64,000 nucleotides of DNA from Lentimicrobiaceae bacterium (GCA_020636745.1 JACJXH010000004.1:339039-403038); one strand, 5' to 3'; positions 7,740 through 18,081 are shown, numbered from the stretch's first letter. The notes: a model not told the origin generated them from the letters alone. A program made the numbers and translations.

Positions 7740-10160
7740 ATGATAAGTAACTATTTAAGAAGTGCCATCAGAAACTTCAACCGCAACAAATTCTATTCAG
7801 TCATCAACATACTTGGTTTGTCGCTCGGACTTACTGCAACCATTTTCATACTTCTCTACATCAAGGATGAATTGGGGTATGATAAACATTTTGCTCAATA
7901 CGACAGAATATACAGGCTTGAAGGTGACTTTACGATAAATGACAAACACGACCGCTTTGCCGTTAGCTCGTCAGCTTTAGCTCCTGCCCTGAAAATTGAA
8001 TTTCCGGAGATTGAGTCCTTTTGCAGATTTGCACAAAATGACAACGCCATCATCAAATACAACGAAAAGGAGTTTTATGAAAAAAAGGTGCTGTTTGCCG
8101 ACTCCACAGCGCCTTCCATGTTCTCGTTAAAGTTTACAGAAGGTAACCCCTTAAACTCATTGAACGAACCCTTCGAACTTATCATGAGTGAAAGTACAGC
8201 CAAAAAATATTTCGGAACCGAACCGGCTTATGGCAAATCAGTAAAAACAGGCAACGGCAATAGCTTTAAAGTGTCAGGCGTTTTTGAGGATTTGCCTGAC
8301 AATACCCATTTGAAATTTGACATATTGATGTCGGCAAACACGCTTGCCAGTTTATTTGGACGCGAGCGATTCAACAGTCTGGAGCCAATGGCTTTCTGGA
8401 ATGTGAGCATGTATAGCTATATTAAATTGAAGCCCAACAGTAACATTGCAGATATTGAAGCAAAATTCCCAGACGTTTACAATAAATACATGAAATCGAT
8501 TGGCGATCAAATCAACGCCTCTTTTTCGCTGCTCACCACCCGCCTTGATAAAATTCATCACACATCAAAACTTGCAGCAGACCAGCCCGTAGGCAATATG
8601 GCCTACATATGGGTTTTTGGCGCTGTTGCCGTCCTCATTTTATTGCTGGCTTCCATCAACTATATGAATCTGGCAACAGCCAGGGCTGCAACAAGAGCAA
8701 AAGAAGTCGGACTTCGCAAGGTGGTTGGAGCAAACAGATTACAGCTTGGCACACAATTTCTGAGCGAAAGCATGATCCTTTCAATTGCAGCATTATTGAT
8801 TTCGCTGGCACTTATCCAGTTGTTACTGCCGGCATTTAACGACCTTTCAGGTAAAAATCTATCATTCAGCCTGTTTACAAACATTGGCATATTTGCAGGT
8901 ATACTGGGCATTTCGTTATTAACAGGGCTGCTTTCTGGCATTTACCCGGCTGTTGTATTGTCATCATACCAGCCCGCCATGGTTTTGAAAGGAAAACTTA
9001 AAAATGGCAGTAAAAGCACCTGGATGCGTAAAGTACTGGTTACCTTCCAGTTAATTATATCCGTTACTATGATTACCGGAACACTGGTCATATACAATCA
9101 GCTGGGATTTATGCGCGATGCCGATTTGGGGTTTGACAAAGAGAACTTAATGGTTGTAGACATACAGGACACAACTTTCAGAAAAAGAGTAGATGAGTTT
9201 AAAGAAGAGTTATTGCGCAACCCCAACATTTTAGCGGCCAGTTCATCGCTTGGCGTTCCGGGCGACGGAATCAGCATTCAGGTAATGCGGGTTGAAAAAG
9301 AAAACAAGATGCAGGAATATGCGTTAAACCTGATACCTTGTGACTATGACTTCCCCAACTTGCTTCGCCTCACATTTGTAAATGGCCGCAGTTTTGACCG
9401 TGAAATGGGTACCGATAAGCTTGAAGCAGCCATCATCAACGAAGCGGCGGCCACTGCGATGGGCTGGGGCAAAAATGCCATCGGCAAAAAAATTCATTTC
9501 GGTTTTGAACTTGATGGAAGCGGCGGTCGTATGCTTAAAGTGATTGGAGTTGTAAAAGACTTTAATTATGTTTCGCTGCACAACAAAGTTGAACCTCTGG
9601 TGATGTTTATCCCGAACTTCCCGGCCAATACACTCTCCATCAGACTAAAACCAGGATACACCGAAAGCACCATAGATTTTATTCGCGACAAGTGGAATCT
9701 TTTTGGCGCAAACAGGCCATTTGACTATCGTTTTTTGAGCAAAGACTTTGAAAAACAATATATGGCTGAATCAAAACTGGGAAAAGTTTTCTCCACATTT
9801 GCCGGGCTTTCAATATTTATTGCATTGCTGGGCTTACTCGGGCTCTCCTCGTTTATTGCCATGCAGCGCTCAAAAGAAATCGGCATTCGAAAAGTTCTGG
9901 GCTCCTCTGTAAGTAAAATTGTGTTCATGCTTTACAAGGAATCTATTCTGCTTGTCATGATAGCCTGCGTGATTGCCATTCCTGTTTCAGCCTATTTTCT
10001 CAAAGACTGGTTGCAAAACTTTGCCTATCACGTGGATATTACATGGCTAACGTATGCAATTGCCGTTTTATCATCATTGCTCGTCGCCCTTATATCGGTT
10101 AGTTTTCATTCTATCAAAGCTGCAACGTCTAATCCTGTTAATGCGATTAAATATGAGTAA
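7740..10160 (+). CDS. FtsX/MacB-type ABC permease (second copy)
   Basis: An 806-residue paralogue of the preceding gene, with the same order: N-terminal TM, periplasmic core, three TMs, repeated half, three terminal TMs, and a closing NPVNAIKYE. Coupling motifs read AKEVGLRKVVGAN and SKEIGIRKVLGSS. It starts 72 bases after the first permease on the same strand with no terminator between, so the pair is likely one transcript and may form a heterodimer. A strong terminator follows. The transported or sensed substrate cannot be told from sequence. Confidence 0.88.
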   Translation: MISNYLRSAIRNFNRNKFYSVINILGLSLGLTATIFILLYIKDELGYDKHFAQYDRIYRLEGDFTINDKHDRFAVSSSALAPALKIEFPEIESFCRFAQNDNAIIKYNEKEFYEKKVLFADSTAPSMFSLKFTEGNPLNSLNEPFELIMSESTAKKYFGTEPAYGKSVKTGNGNSFKVSGVFEDLPDNTHLKFDILMSANTLASLFGRERFNSLEPMAFWNVSMYSYIKLKPNSNIADIEAKFPDVYNKYMKSIGDQINASFSLLTTRLDKIHHTSKLAADQPVGNMAYIWVFGAVAVLILLLASINYMNLATARAATRAKEVGLRKVVGANRLQLGTQFLSESMILSIAALLISLALIQLLLPAFNDLSGKNLSFSLFTNIGIFAGILGISLLTGLLSGIYPAVVLSSYQPAMVLKGKLKNGSKSTWMRKVLVTFQLIISVTMITGTLVIYNQLGFMRDADLGFDKENLMVVDIQDTTFRKRVDEFKEELLRNPNILAASSSLGVPGDGISIQVMRVEKENKMQEYALNLIPCDYDFPNLLRLTFVNGRSFDREMGTDKLEAAIINEAAATAMGWGKNAIGKKIHFGFELDGSGGRMLKVIGVVKDFNYVSLHNKVEPLVMFIPNFPANTLSIRLKPGYTESTIDFIRDKWNLFGANRPFDYRFLSKDFEKQYMAESKLGKVFSTFAGLSIFIALLGLLGLSSFIAMQRSKEIGIRKVLGSSVSKIVFMLYKESILLVMIACVIAIPVSAYFLKDWLQNFAYHVDITWLTYAIAVLSSLLVALISVSFHSIKAATSNPVNAIKYE

Positions 10161-10217
10161 AACAATTTCTCAATGAAAATGAAGATAAAATAATAAGCCT
10201 CGTTTTTTAAACCACTT

Positions 10218-10266
10218 AAGGTTCGTTTACAAACCACCTGCGGAATGTAGACGAACCTTTTATTTT
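10218..10266 (+). terminator. Rho-independent terminator after the permease pair
   Basis: AAGGTTCGTTTAC pairs with GTAGACGAACCTT with one mismatch, and TTATTTTT follows. It closes the two-permease unit. Confidence 0.75.
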
Positions 10267-10278
10267 TGACAGTCACAA

Positions 10279-11292
10279 TTAGCCGGCAGCATGTTCAGCT
10301 AAAAATAAATCAACCAATTTAATTGCTTCTGATGGCTGATTTGCAAGCATAAGAGAAGCTCTTAATCCAACAGCACCAGCAAATCCATGCACATAAATTT
10401 TAAAAAAACGTTTCATGATGCTAAAATTGCGGCTGCTTTGCCAGGTGACGGAGAACAGCTGAATATGTTTTTTCAGCACAAGCAATCTATCAACTGCTCC
10501 CGGTTCGGCATTGTTTTTAGCAAAGAGCCAGGGATTTGCAAAAATCCCCCGTCCAATCATGGCTCCATCGGCACCTGAATTTTCTACCAAACGGCTGGCT
10601 TGCTCTAAACTTGCCACATCACCGTTTCCCAGAAGTTTCACCTGTGGATTAAGGCTGTTTCTGACCCGGGCTGCGATGGCAATCTGCTCCCACTCTGCCG
10701 GATATAACGATTGCATTTTTTGAGTTCGTCCGTGCAAAGTAATGGCAGAAACCCTGCTTTGCAGCAAATGAGCCATCCACTTCTCTGTTTGGTGGGTTTT
10801 AACTCCGGTGCGGGTTTTTACACTTACCGGCAAAGCAGTAGATTCAGCTGTTGCATTGATAATTTCAATGGCCAGCGCCGGTTGATCTATCAAAGCGGAA
10901 CAGGCACCCTGTTTTACAACCTTATCAACCGGGCAGCCCATATTGATGTCGATTCCGTCAAAATCAAATGCAGTAGAAAGGTATTTTCCGGCTTCGTAAA
11001 ATTTTTGAGGGTCTGTTCCCCAAAGCTGAGCAATAAGCCTGACATTTCGCTCCTTCAACAGTTTACGTTCAGAGTCATTCACAAACAACCTGTGCAACAC
11101 AGCCTGCCTGCCCACCGGATGGCACAAACCGTCAACAGAGGTAAACTCAGTAAACAGGAGGTGAAGGTTTTCAGGCGCCGAAAGTGACAGTACAATTTCG
11201 CGAAAGACAGTATCGGTAACATCTTCCATGGGCGCAAGAGCCCAAACACTCCCCTTCAGATCCCTCCAGAAGTTGTTGGCATAAGTACTCAT
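10279..11292 (-). CDS. dus: tRNA-dihydrouridine synthase
   Basis: A 337-residue FMN-dependent TIM-barrel enzyme that reduces uridine to dihydrouridine in tRNA. Visible signatures are the N-terminal APMEDVTD (FMN phosphate loop), INMGCPVDKVVKQGA with the conserved Cys near residue 120 that acts as proton donor, KTRTG, and the flavin-binding GNGD followed by GADGAMIGRGIFANPW. Length is normal. Which Dus subclass it belongs to cannot be settled by eye. It lies 76 bases downstream of the TetR gene on the same strand and may be transcribed with it. Confidence 0.93.
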   Translation of the reverse strand: MSTYANNFWRDLKGSVWALAPMEDVTDTVFREIVLSLSAPENLHLLFTEFTSVDGLCHPVGRQAVLHRLFVNDSERKLLKERNVRLIAQLWGTDPQKFYEAGKYLSTAFDFDGIDINMGCPVDKVVKQGACSALIDQPALAIEIINATAESTALPVSVKTRTGVKTHQTEKWMAHLLQSRVSAITLHGRTQKMQSLYPAEWEQIAIAARVRNSLNPQVKLLGNGDVASLEQASRLVENSGADGAMIGRGIFANPWLFAKNNAEPGAVDRLLVLKKHIQLFSVTWQSSRNFSIMKRFFKIYVHGFAGAVGLRASLMLANQPSEAIKLVDLFLAEHAAG

Positions 11293-11368
11293 TTATCCGG
11301 AATTTGACCGGCTAAACGTTTACACACTGATAAAGTTCAATTGAATGAAACGAAAGGAGCAAGGAAAA

Positions 11369-11986
11369 TCAGGAAAACTTATAAATCCTGCGCTGTTGTT
11401 TAAAATATTTCAACCCTTCATCATTGGCAATTCCCCTGATAAAATTCTCAAACATCACTTCAAAAAGCATGGGGAACGAAAACTTATCAGGAGGAAAGAA
11501 AATAGGATTATGAAGATCAATTAAGCGGCTAATATAGAGCCTGGCAAGTAATTCGATGCTTAAATCCTGCCGGTACATTCCCTGCCTGATACCTTTTTCA
11601 ATATTGATTTTTATTTTATTAAAGATAAATTCAATCCGCTGCTCAATATGACTCTGATAAATTTCAGGATAAATATCCTCCAGATCTGTTGTTACGGAAG
11701 GGGTGAGATCCTGGAATCTTCCGTTCATTTCCTGACTCACAATCATCAGGATGTCAATGGCATTCACATCTTCAAAGTTATGCTCATCAAAAATAGATTT
11801 GAAGGATTCACGTTCAAATTCGAGCACTTTCTCAACCAGCTCTTCGTCGCTTGAAACGTATTGCCTAAGCTCTTCAGGAGTAATCTTCAGACTATTACAA
11901 ATAGTTTCAACATTCAGGCTTCTGACCCCTACTTTAAAGGATAGCTCCCTTACTCCAATTAGGATAGTGCGAAATTTCTCGTCCAT
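11369..11986 (-). CDS. TetR/AcrR-family transcriptional regulator
   Basis: A 205-residue protein with an N-terminal helix-turn-helix (about residues 6-50; the recognition region includes RSLNVETICNSLKITPEELRQYV). An all-helical ligand-binding domain follows, typical of TetR repressors in size and composition. The helix-turn-helix is less canonical than most TetR proteins. The target is unknown; the only neighbours are dus downstream and a T9SS protein upstream. Confidence 0.75.
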   Translation of the reverse strand: MDEKFRTILIGVRELSFKVGVRSLNVETICNSLKITPEELRQYVSSDEELVEKVLEFERESFKSIFDEHNFEDVNAIDILMIVSQEMNGRFQDLTPSVTTDLEDIYPEIYQSHIEQRIEFIFNKIKINIEKGIRQGMYRQDLSIELLARLYISRLIDLHNPIFFPPDKFSFPMLFEVMFENFIRGIANDEGLKYFKQQRRIYKFS

Positions 11987-12068
11987 TCAAATAAAGTTAA
12001 ATTACAACCTGATTTAGAGGCGCGAAAATACAAAAAAAATCATCCTGTCAATCGCAAGTTATCAGAGC

Positions 12069-13631
12069 CTAAAGGGGGGCATAAACGATTCGTTTTACAG
12101 TTTCGTTGTTATCAATACAAAGCCTGAAGTAATAAACCCCGGCTTTCAGCATCAACGATTCAGCGTTAAACTCCCTGATGTATTTCCCCGGCCCAATCCA
12201 TTCATGGTCGATTATGTTTAAGACCTGACGCCCTACAATATCATATACGGCTAATGTTACCTGAGATTGATGGTGAACTTTAAATGAAATTGTTGTATTT
12301 CCTGCAAAAGGATTAGGGAAAGCACTGGCGTTTTCAGCTTGTTGAACAATGGGCACATCAGGCTTTAATAAAAGCGGATTTACGATGGCTGTCATAATAC
12401 TGAGCTGATTCTGGTGTAGACGGGTCCATATTGGCCTTATCACATTGTTATGTGCTGAAACATTGGTATAATCACCAAAAAAAACCGATGGCACAGGTAC
12501 AAAGGGAGAATCACTCACTTTAAAGTTTTCAAAAGTAAGGCCTCCATCATCAGACACAGCCATAAAAACATCGGTATTGTTATCGTTATAATTCCGTCTG
12601 TCGTAAAAAACAAACCAGAGATTTCCGTTGGTTTGATCAATGGTCATCCAGCAAAAAAACTGTTGCTTACCCGGCAGATCATCATTTACCCTGACGGGAG
12701 CTGTCCAGGTATAACCACCATCTGTTGACTTAACAAGCCATATATCGGTATCTGTCAAACCGTTACGCTGGTCAGACCAATTAATATAAATAGTACCTCT
12801 GTTTGGCCCGTTACTTAAATCGCAGCAGGTAACCGGAAGTCCATTGGCCCTTGAAATACCGGCAATGTCATAATCCCACCCGCCAGGAATTTCGCTTACA
12901 AAAATATCGTGCGAAAGCCAGGTTTGTCCGCCATCTGTTGATTTATCAAAGACGAGCCCGTCAGGGCCAGCCCAGGCAACATAAATTTGCCCTTCGGGGC
13001 CAATAGCGGGCACAGCACCTTCTACAGTATTATCGCTGTCAATACAATCACCGGCCTTCTCATTTAAGCGAACGGGCTCAGTCCAGGTTAATCCCAAATC
13101 TGAAGATTTAGAGAACAGAATCAAACTGGAATCAGAGGAGGCGGCACTTCCATAAGAGTCAAACTGCGTCCATGTTACCATCAGCGTATTGGTAGCAGCA
13201 TCAAGCACCACCCACTCTTTATCCTGAGCTTTTGTACCATTAAGGCCAATTCCCGCACCATCGTTCCATGTTAAACCATTGTTATCAGTGCGCTGACAAA
13301 CAATCCGATCAATCCACGACCCAACAGGAGGATTGGAAAGATGAAAGTAGTAAAAATTGCCGAGCGTATCAACTACTATACATGGATCGCCCCATACTCC
13401 ATGAGCAGACGAAGTCAAACGATTTTCGCTCCAGGTATATCCTCCATCCGAAGAAAAGTAAAAATTATCGAGATTGGCTCCGGCCATCATCTGGCTGGTA
13501 TTGGCCGGATTAATGACGATTGAAGGCTCATTGGGATTTCGCATAGTTCCAATTACAACATTCTGATGCTGTGCCTTGACCATTGACACAGCAAACGAAG
13601 CCATAAACACCATTATCAATACTTTATTCAT
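12069..13631 (-). CDS. Secreted BNR/sialidase-fold protein with T9SS sorting domain
   Basis: A 520-residue exported protein. A signal peptide (MNKVLIMVFMASFAVSMVKA, then QHQN) leads into a beta-propeller-like region with repeated S-x-D-x-G-x-T-W Asp boxes (SSDGGYTW, KSTDGGQTW, STDGGYTW, SDDGGLTF), as in sialidase/neuraminidase folds. The catalytic arginine triad of true sialidases is not evident, so binding or structural roles are equally possible. The last 85 residues form a T9SS type-A sorting domain starting at about AFPNPFAGNTTISF. The open frame extends 13 codons upstream, but ATG 13631 begins the signal peptide. Pyroglutamate formation on the mature N-terminal Gln is plausible. Confidence 0.82.
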   Translation of the reverse strand: MNKVLIMVFMASFAVSMVKAQHQNVVIGTMRNPNEPSIVINPANTSQMMAGANLDNFYFSSDGGYTWSENRLTSSAHGVWGDPCIVVDTLGNFYYFHLSNPPVGSWIDRIVCQRTDNNGLTWNDGAGIGLNGTKAQDKEWVVLDAATNTLMVTWTQFDSYGSAASSDSSLILFSKSSDLGLTWTEPVRLNEKAGDCIDSDNTVEGAVPAIGPEGQIYVAWAGPDGLVFDKSTDGGQTWLSHDIFVSEIPGGWDYDIAGISRANGLPVTCCDLSNGPNRGTIYINWSDQRNGLTDTDIWLVKSTDGGYTWTAPVRVNDDLPGKQQFFCWMTIDQTNGNLWFVFYDRRNYNDNNTDVFMAVSDDGGLTFENFKVSDSPFVPVPSVFFGDYTNVSAHNNVIRPIWTRLHQNQLSIMTAIVNPLLLKPDVPIVQQAENASAFPNPFAGNTTISFKVHHQSQVTLAVYDIVGRQVLNIIDHEWIGPGKYIREFNAESLMLKAGVYYFRLCIDNNETVKRIVYAPL

Positions 13632-13764
13632 ACCACATTTCTTTAAACAGGCGAAAAAATCAAATAACACCTTCCGTTTCTAAAAAAAACCAGTCTTACT
13701 AAATCAACAATCCTGGCAGTAAATAATCTCTAAAAATAAGAAATATCCATTACAGACCAGCAGA

Positions 13765-13794
13765 TTGATAATTGCGCTGGTATGCGTATGTTTG
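13765..13794 (+). promoter_or_regulatory. Promoter (-33 TTG, -7 TATGTTTG)
   Basis: TTG at 13765-13767 and TATGTTTG at 13787-13794 are separated by 19 bases, matching the Bacteroidota primary promoter layout. The symporter ATG is about 50 bases downstream. Confidence 0.6.
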
Positions 13795-13846
13795 CAAAAG
13801 GAGTGAAATCAGCAGCAAAAATTAAAAATAAAAACGACAAACTGGC

Positions 13847-15070
13847 ATGAAGAAAATTGAAATGCACTGGCAAATATTAATTGCACTCGCAGCCGGCACC
13901 CTTTTCGGACTTTATTTCCATCCACAGGTCATATGGATAAGCTGGGTTGGCACATTGTTTCTTTCGCTGCTCAAAATGGTTATCATCCCCCTGGTGCTTA
14001 CTTCAATCATAACAGGAGTATCAGGCATTGGCAGTGCTGAAAGCCTGGGAAGGCTGGGACTTAAAACCATTTCATTTTATATCTTCACCAGTCTGCTTGC
14101 TATTTTACTGGGATTATCGCTGGTAAATCTTATTGAGCCCGGCCTTGGCGCCGACTTATCACTGGCCGAAAAGGTGAGTAACATACCAGCTACCGAGCAA
14201 TCAATAGGCCAGTTGTTATTGGCCTCAATTCCTGAAAACATCTTTAAATCGTTGAGTGAGGGCAACATGCTTCCTATCATTTTCTTTGCCATTGTTTTTG
14301 GATTTTTTATCAATACGGTATCAGAGAAACATCAGCAAGCGCTCAACAACTTTTTCACTGCCACCTACGAAGTTATGATGAAAATAACTTTAACGGTTAT
14401 TAAACTTACGCCATTGGGTGTATTTGCAATAATAGCAACAGTAACATCCAGATATGCCGGTGACGGATATGCCTTAGGGCAAGTATTTTCGAGAATGGGA
14501 ATATTTATGCTGACAGTTATTTTAGCTTTATTTTTACATACTTTCCTCACACTTCATCTGACATTGTGGGGCATTGGCCGTATAAATCCTTTCAGGCATT
14601 TTAAAAACATGTCGACACCCTTACTTACTGCATTCTCAACATCTTCATCAAGCGCCACCCTTCCCTTAACAATGGAAGCGGTTGAAACTAAAGACGGGGT
14701 TTCAAACAAAATAGCCAGTTTTACAATCCCCCTGGGAGCGACCATCAACATGAATGGAACGGCTCTTTATGAATGCATTGCAGTTCTCTTTATTGCCCAG
14801 GCTTATGGCATTGAGCTAAATATGGGCCAGCAAATAATTGTTGTTTTAACAGCCTTACTGGCGGCCATTGGTTCAGCAGGCATTCCCATGGCAGGACTGG
14901 TAATGATGACTATTGTGCTGAAAGCAGTAGGGCTGCCATTGGAAGGCATCGGATTAATTCTGGCAGTTGACCGCTTGCTCGACATGTTTCGCACGGCGGT
15001 GAATGTATATGGTGACACCTGTGCCGCAGCCATTATTGCAAAATCGGAAGGCGAAAAATTGAAATTATAA
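13847..15070 (+). CDS. Dicarboxylate/amino acid:cation symporter (DAACS)
   Basis: A 407-residue inner-membrane secondary transporter of the GltP/DctA/GltPh family, which takes up glutamate, aspartate or C4-dicarboxylates with Na+ or H+. Family signatures are the serine-rich hairpin STSSSSATLP (about 265-275), the TM7 motif GATINMNGTALYE (usual form NMDGT), and DRLLDMFRTAVNVYGD in TM8, which carries substrate- and cation-binding residues. It ends 4 bases before the convergent sensor-kinase gene. The exact substrate is not predictable by eye. Confidence 0.92.
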   Translation: MKKIEMHWQILIALAAGTLFGLYFHPQVIWISWVGTLFLSLLKMVIIPLVLTSIITGVSGIGSAESLGRLGLKTISFYIFTSLLAILLGLSLVNLIEPGLGADLSLAEKVSNIPATEQSIGQLLLASIPENIFKSLSEGNMLPIIFFAIVFGFFINTVSEKHQQALNNFFTATYEVMMKITLTVIKLTPLGVFAIIATVTSRYAGDGYALGQVFSRMGIFMLTVILALFLHTFLTLHLTLWGIGRINPFRHFKNMSTPLLTAFSTSSSSATLPLTMEAVETKDGVSNKIASFTIPLGATINMNGTALYECIAVLFIAQAYGIELNMGQQIIVVLTALLAAIGSAGIPMAGLVMMTIVLKAVGLPLEGIGLILAVDRLLDMFRTAVNVYGDTCAAAIIAKSEGEKLKL

Positions 15071-15074
15071 ATAG

Positions 15075-18056
15075 CTAAGACATAATGGGCAGATTGATAA
15101 TCACCCTTGTGCCCGAAGCTTGCCCGTTTGCGTCAAATAAATCGATAATCTGCGATTTCATATCCAGCCCATAAAGGTTATTAAGCAGTTTTAACCTTGA
15201 CTCTACCAAGGAAATGCCTAAAGATTTCTCATCTCGTTTAGCAGCGGGCTTTGAGGCCTGAGCCTGAGCTCTTCCGACCCCATTATCTTCAACTACACAG
15301 GTAATCTGATTCTTTTCTTTTGACAGATGAATCACAATACGTCCACCACCTTTTAAACCCATAATACCATGCCAGATTGCATTTTCGACAAAAGGCTGAA
15401 TAAGAAATGGCGGAATATAGCTGGCCAAAGTATCAATTGAGTCATCAACATTCAAATGATATTCAAATTTCTGCTGAAATCTAAGTGACTCCAGTTCGAG
15501 GTAAAGAGAAAGTGAGGATATTTCGTCACCAATAGGGACGGCCTGTTTTTGCGAGCTGTTCAGTATCAATCGCATAAGTCTTGCAAACTTAGAAAGATAT
15601 TGGGAAGAGGCCAGCCGATCGTTTTTGATAATAAAAGATTGAATTGAATTCAGTGTATTGAAAACAAAATGAGGGTCCATTTGCTTTCCGAGGGCTTGTT
15701 GCCTGTACCAGTTAATATCATTCCTGAGCTCATGTTCTTTGCGTATTTGTTTAACCCTGTTGATGTAATAAAGGTAAACTATCAGTATAACTGTAAGGGC
15801 CGAAAGTGAGATAAACCACCATGTTCTCCAGAAGGGAGGTAAAATAGTAAAGCTAAACTTGGCAGGAGCTGCACTTTGCAGACCATCAGCATTGATAGCC
15901 ATCACTTCAAAAGTATAATCACCGGGTGGAAGAAAAGCATATTCAACCTCATTGTTATTCGTAACCACCCAATTGTCATTTAGGCCAACCAGACGATACT
16001 TGAAAATAACATTGTCGGCATCACGAAATGAAATACCAACAAACTCCAACGTAATAAAATTCCGGTCATAATTAAGTTTAAGTCCAGACTTCACAAGGGT
16101 ATCAACATTCAACACATTAACTGAGTTAATATAAACCGGAGGGGGTTGGGTAACTGGTTTATAATTTTTATAGTTAAAAACTGTGAGGCCCAGATTAGTA
16201 GCAATATAAACATTATCATCATCACAAGCAATCTGATTGATTTCATTTGAAATCAACCCATGTAACTTGGTAAAAGAGTTAATCTTAAAGCCCTTGCTAC
16301 CAATATCGGCAAGTTCCAGACAGTTCAGCCCTTTATTTGTAGCAACCCATAAACAACCATTATTGCATACCATAGAGGAAATTGAGTTACTTAAAAGCCC
16401 TTGTTGCTGGGTGAGTTGAAGAATGGAGCTAGCTAAATCATACAAAATCAGGCCAGAACCCTTTGTTCCAATCAATAATTGCTTAGTTTTTTCATCATAC
16501 AGTAAATCGGTAACTCTACTCCCTAAAAGGGGATTAAGAGCCTTTAGATTAATAATACCTTTCTTATCCTTTTTATAAACTCCATTGGTTGCACCTAAAA
16601 AAAGTGTACTGTCATTAATCTCAAGTATAGATTCAACCCTTAACCCAATACTATCATAGGATAAAGAGTTATAAATAACATTTCCATTTAAAAATTTACT
16701 ATAGCTGTTTGATTCCCCAATCCACAATCCATCATCATTTGAGCCTGATATAGTTTTTAAACTAAATATAAAACGAGACTTCCCCGACAAACTATTCTGT
16801 TGAATTTTGGAATCAGCGAATTTATTTTCATACTTCTTGATTGAATGCAGATCATGAACATTATACAAATACTCATTTGTACCCACCCATAATCCCTGCT
16901 TATTTTCAAATAAGGCCTGAATCAAATCATTCTTTGTATCAGAGACTTTTAAGTTAGAGATGCTTTTCCCTTTGATGATATTAATAAACTCATCGTTTGT
17001 TCCTGCAATAACTTTTCCGCTTGACAATAACACCTTACTTACCTTATCTGAAGTCAAACCATTCAGTTTGGTATACGAATAAAAACTACCTGAAGGCAAA
17101 TAATAAACGCCCTCAGCTAAAGTTGAGAACCACATTCCTCCTTCCAGATCCTCATAAATTGAAGAAACGGAAACACCATTTAAATATTGAAAAACAGGAG
17201 TGCTTAAATCTTGACCACTTTTATAACAAATTGCACCATTTTTATCCGTAGCAATCCAAATATTATTATGTCTATCAGGGAATACGCCAAAAATTCTATA
17301 GTCAACAAACTTAGGATAAGGTTTCAAACTATCATTAAAAACTACAAAAAAATCATTTTGTGAAAAAACAAGTTGATGTTCTCCAATCAATGTTGCCATT
17401 AACTGCCGATGTGAATATGTTCTTTCAATATTTTTAAAAAAGTACCGGGACACCCTTTTGTCATTATGTATTGTAATTCTGTACAAATCCATAATCTCCC
17501 CTTGAGAAACAAGCACCCTGCCATCCTCAATAAAAAGATGGGCCGCAGTTGATTCTGCCCCTTTCGGATGGAGCCTTTTTAAATTCCCCTGATTATCGAT
17601 CATTATTAAACCTTCCTGTAATAGTCCGATTTTTATACTTCCGTCTCTACTAACAACAAAGGATGACTTAACAGGTACAGCAAATCCTCCAACCCCTGCT
17701 TCAAGGCTCCTGTTGAATCGGTAATTAACTATAGAATCATTCTCAAAATAAGACAACTGACAAGGAAAAGAAACAAACCATACCCGACCCTTAAAGTCTT
17801 CATAAACTTCAAATACGGTATTTTCTGCCAACCCATCCTGCTTGTCAAAATTCTTAAAATGCCGGCCATCATATCTGCATACACCCATATTGGTTGCAAT
17901 CCAAACATACCCTTTTGAATCCTGAAACACATGGTAAATTTCGTTACTGGGGAGGCCTTCATCAACCGTATAATGCCTGAATACAGGCTGCTGGGCATAG
18001 GATGCCGGGAAAATCAGACTTATTAATAATATGATCGGGGCTAAAAGCCTTTTCAT
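15075..18056 (-). CDS. Beta-propeller sensor histidine kinase (LytS-type)
   Basis: A 993-residue membrane sensor. A signal peptide (cleavage near SYAQ) leads into about 620 residues of two-component-regulator propeller blades (repeats of the YVWIATNMGV / LWVGTN type), a Y_Y_Y domain (about 640-710) and one TM (about 730-752). The cytoplasmic His_kinase domain (PF06580) has phospho-acceptor His796 in MDPHFVFNTLNSI, then an HATPase with VENAIWHGI and DNGVGRA. Unlike the hybrid two-component systems of glycan loci, it has no receiver or AraC domain, so it needs a separate (probably LytTR) response regulator, which is not nearby. It converges on the symporter gene, 4 bases apart. Confidence 0.92.
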   Translation of the reverse strand: MKRLLAPIILLISLIFPASYAQQPVFRHYTVDEGLPSNEIYHVFQDSKGYVWIATNMGVCRYDGRHFKNFDKQDGLAENTVFEVYEDFKGRVWFVSFPCQLSYFENDSIVNYRFNRSLEAGVGGFAVPVKSSFVVSRDGSIKIGLLQEGLIMIDNQGNLKRLHPKGAESTAAHLFIEDGRVLVSQGEIMDLYRITIHNDKRVSRYFFKNIERTYSHRQLMATLIGEHQLVFSQNDFFVVFNDSLKPYPKFVDYRIFGVFPDRHNNIWIATDKNGAICYKSGQDLSTPVFQYLNGVSVSSIYEDLEGGMWFSTLAEGVYYLPSGSFYSYTKLNGLTSDKVSKVLLSSGKVIAGTNDEFINIIKGKSISNLKVSDTKNDLIQALFENKQGLWVGTNEYLYNVHDLHSIKKYENKFADSKIQQNSLSGKSRFIFSLKTISGSNDDGLWIGESNSYSKFLNGNVIYNSLSYDSIGLRVESILEINDSTLFLGATNGVYKKDKKGIINLKALNPLLGSRVTDLLYDEKTKQLLIGTKGSGLILYDLASSILQLTQQQGLLSNSISSMVCNNGCLWVATNKGLNCLELADIGSKGFKINSFTKLHGLISNEINQIACDDDNVYIATNLGLTVFNYKNYKPVTQPPPVYINSVNVLNVDTLVKSGLKLNYDRNFITLEFVGISFRDADNVIFKYRLVGLNDNWVVTNNNEVEYAFLPPGDYTFEVMAINADGLQSAAPAKFSFTILPPFWRTWWFISLSALTVILIVYLYYINRVKQIRKEHELRNDINWYRQQALGKQMDPHFVFNTLNSIQSFIIKNDRLASSQYLSKFARLMRLILNSSQKQAVPIGDEISSLSLYLELESLRFQQKFEYHLNVDDSIDTLASYIPPFLIQPFVENAIWHGIMGLKGGGRIVIHLSKEKNQITCVVEDNGVGRAQAQASKPAAKRDEKSLGISLVESRLKLLNNLYGLDMKSQIIDLFDANGQASGTRVIINLPIMS

Positions 18057-18081
18057 TCATTTATTCCTTTAATAGATCGTT

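Noticed and set aside
10711..11187. 158-codon open frame antisense to dus
   Set aside because: It is an overlap shadow of the dihydrouridine synthase, whose motifs are clear.
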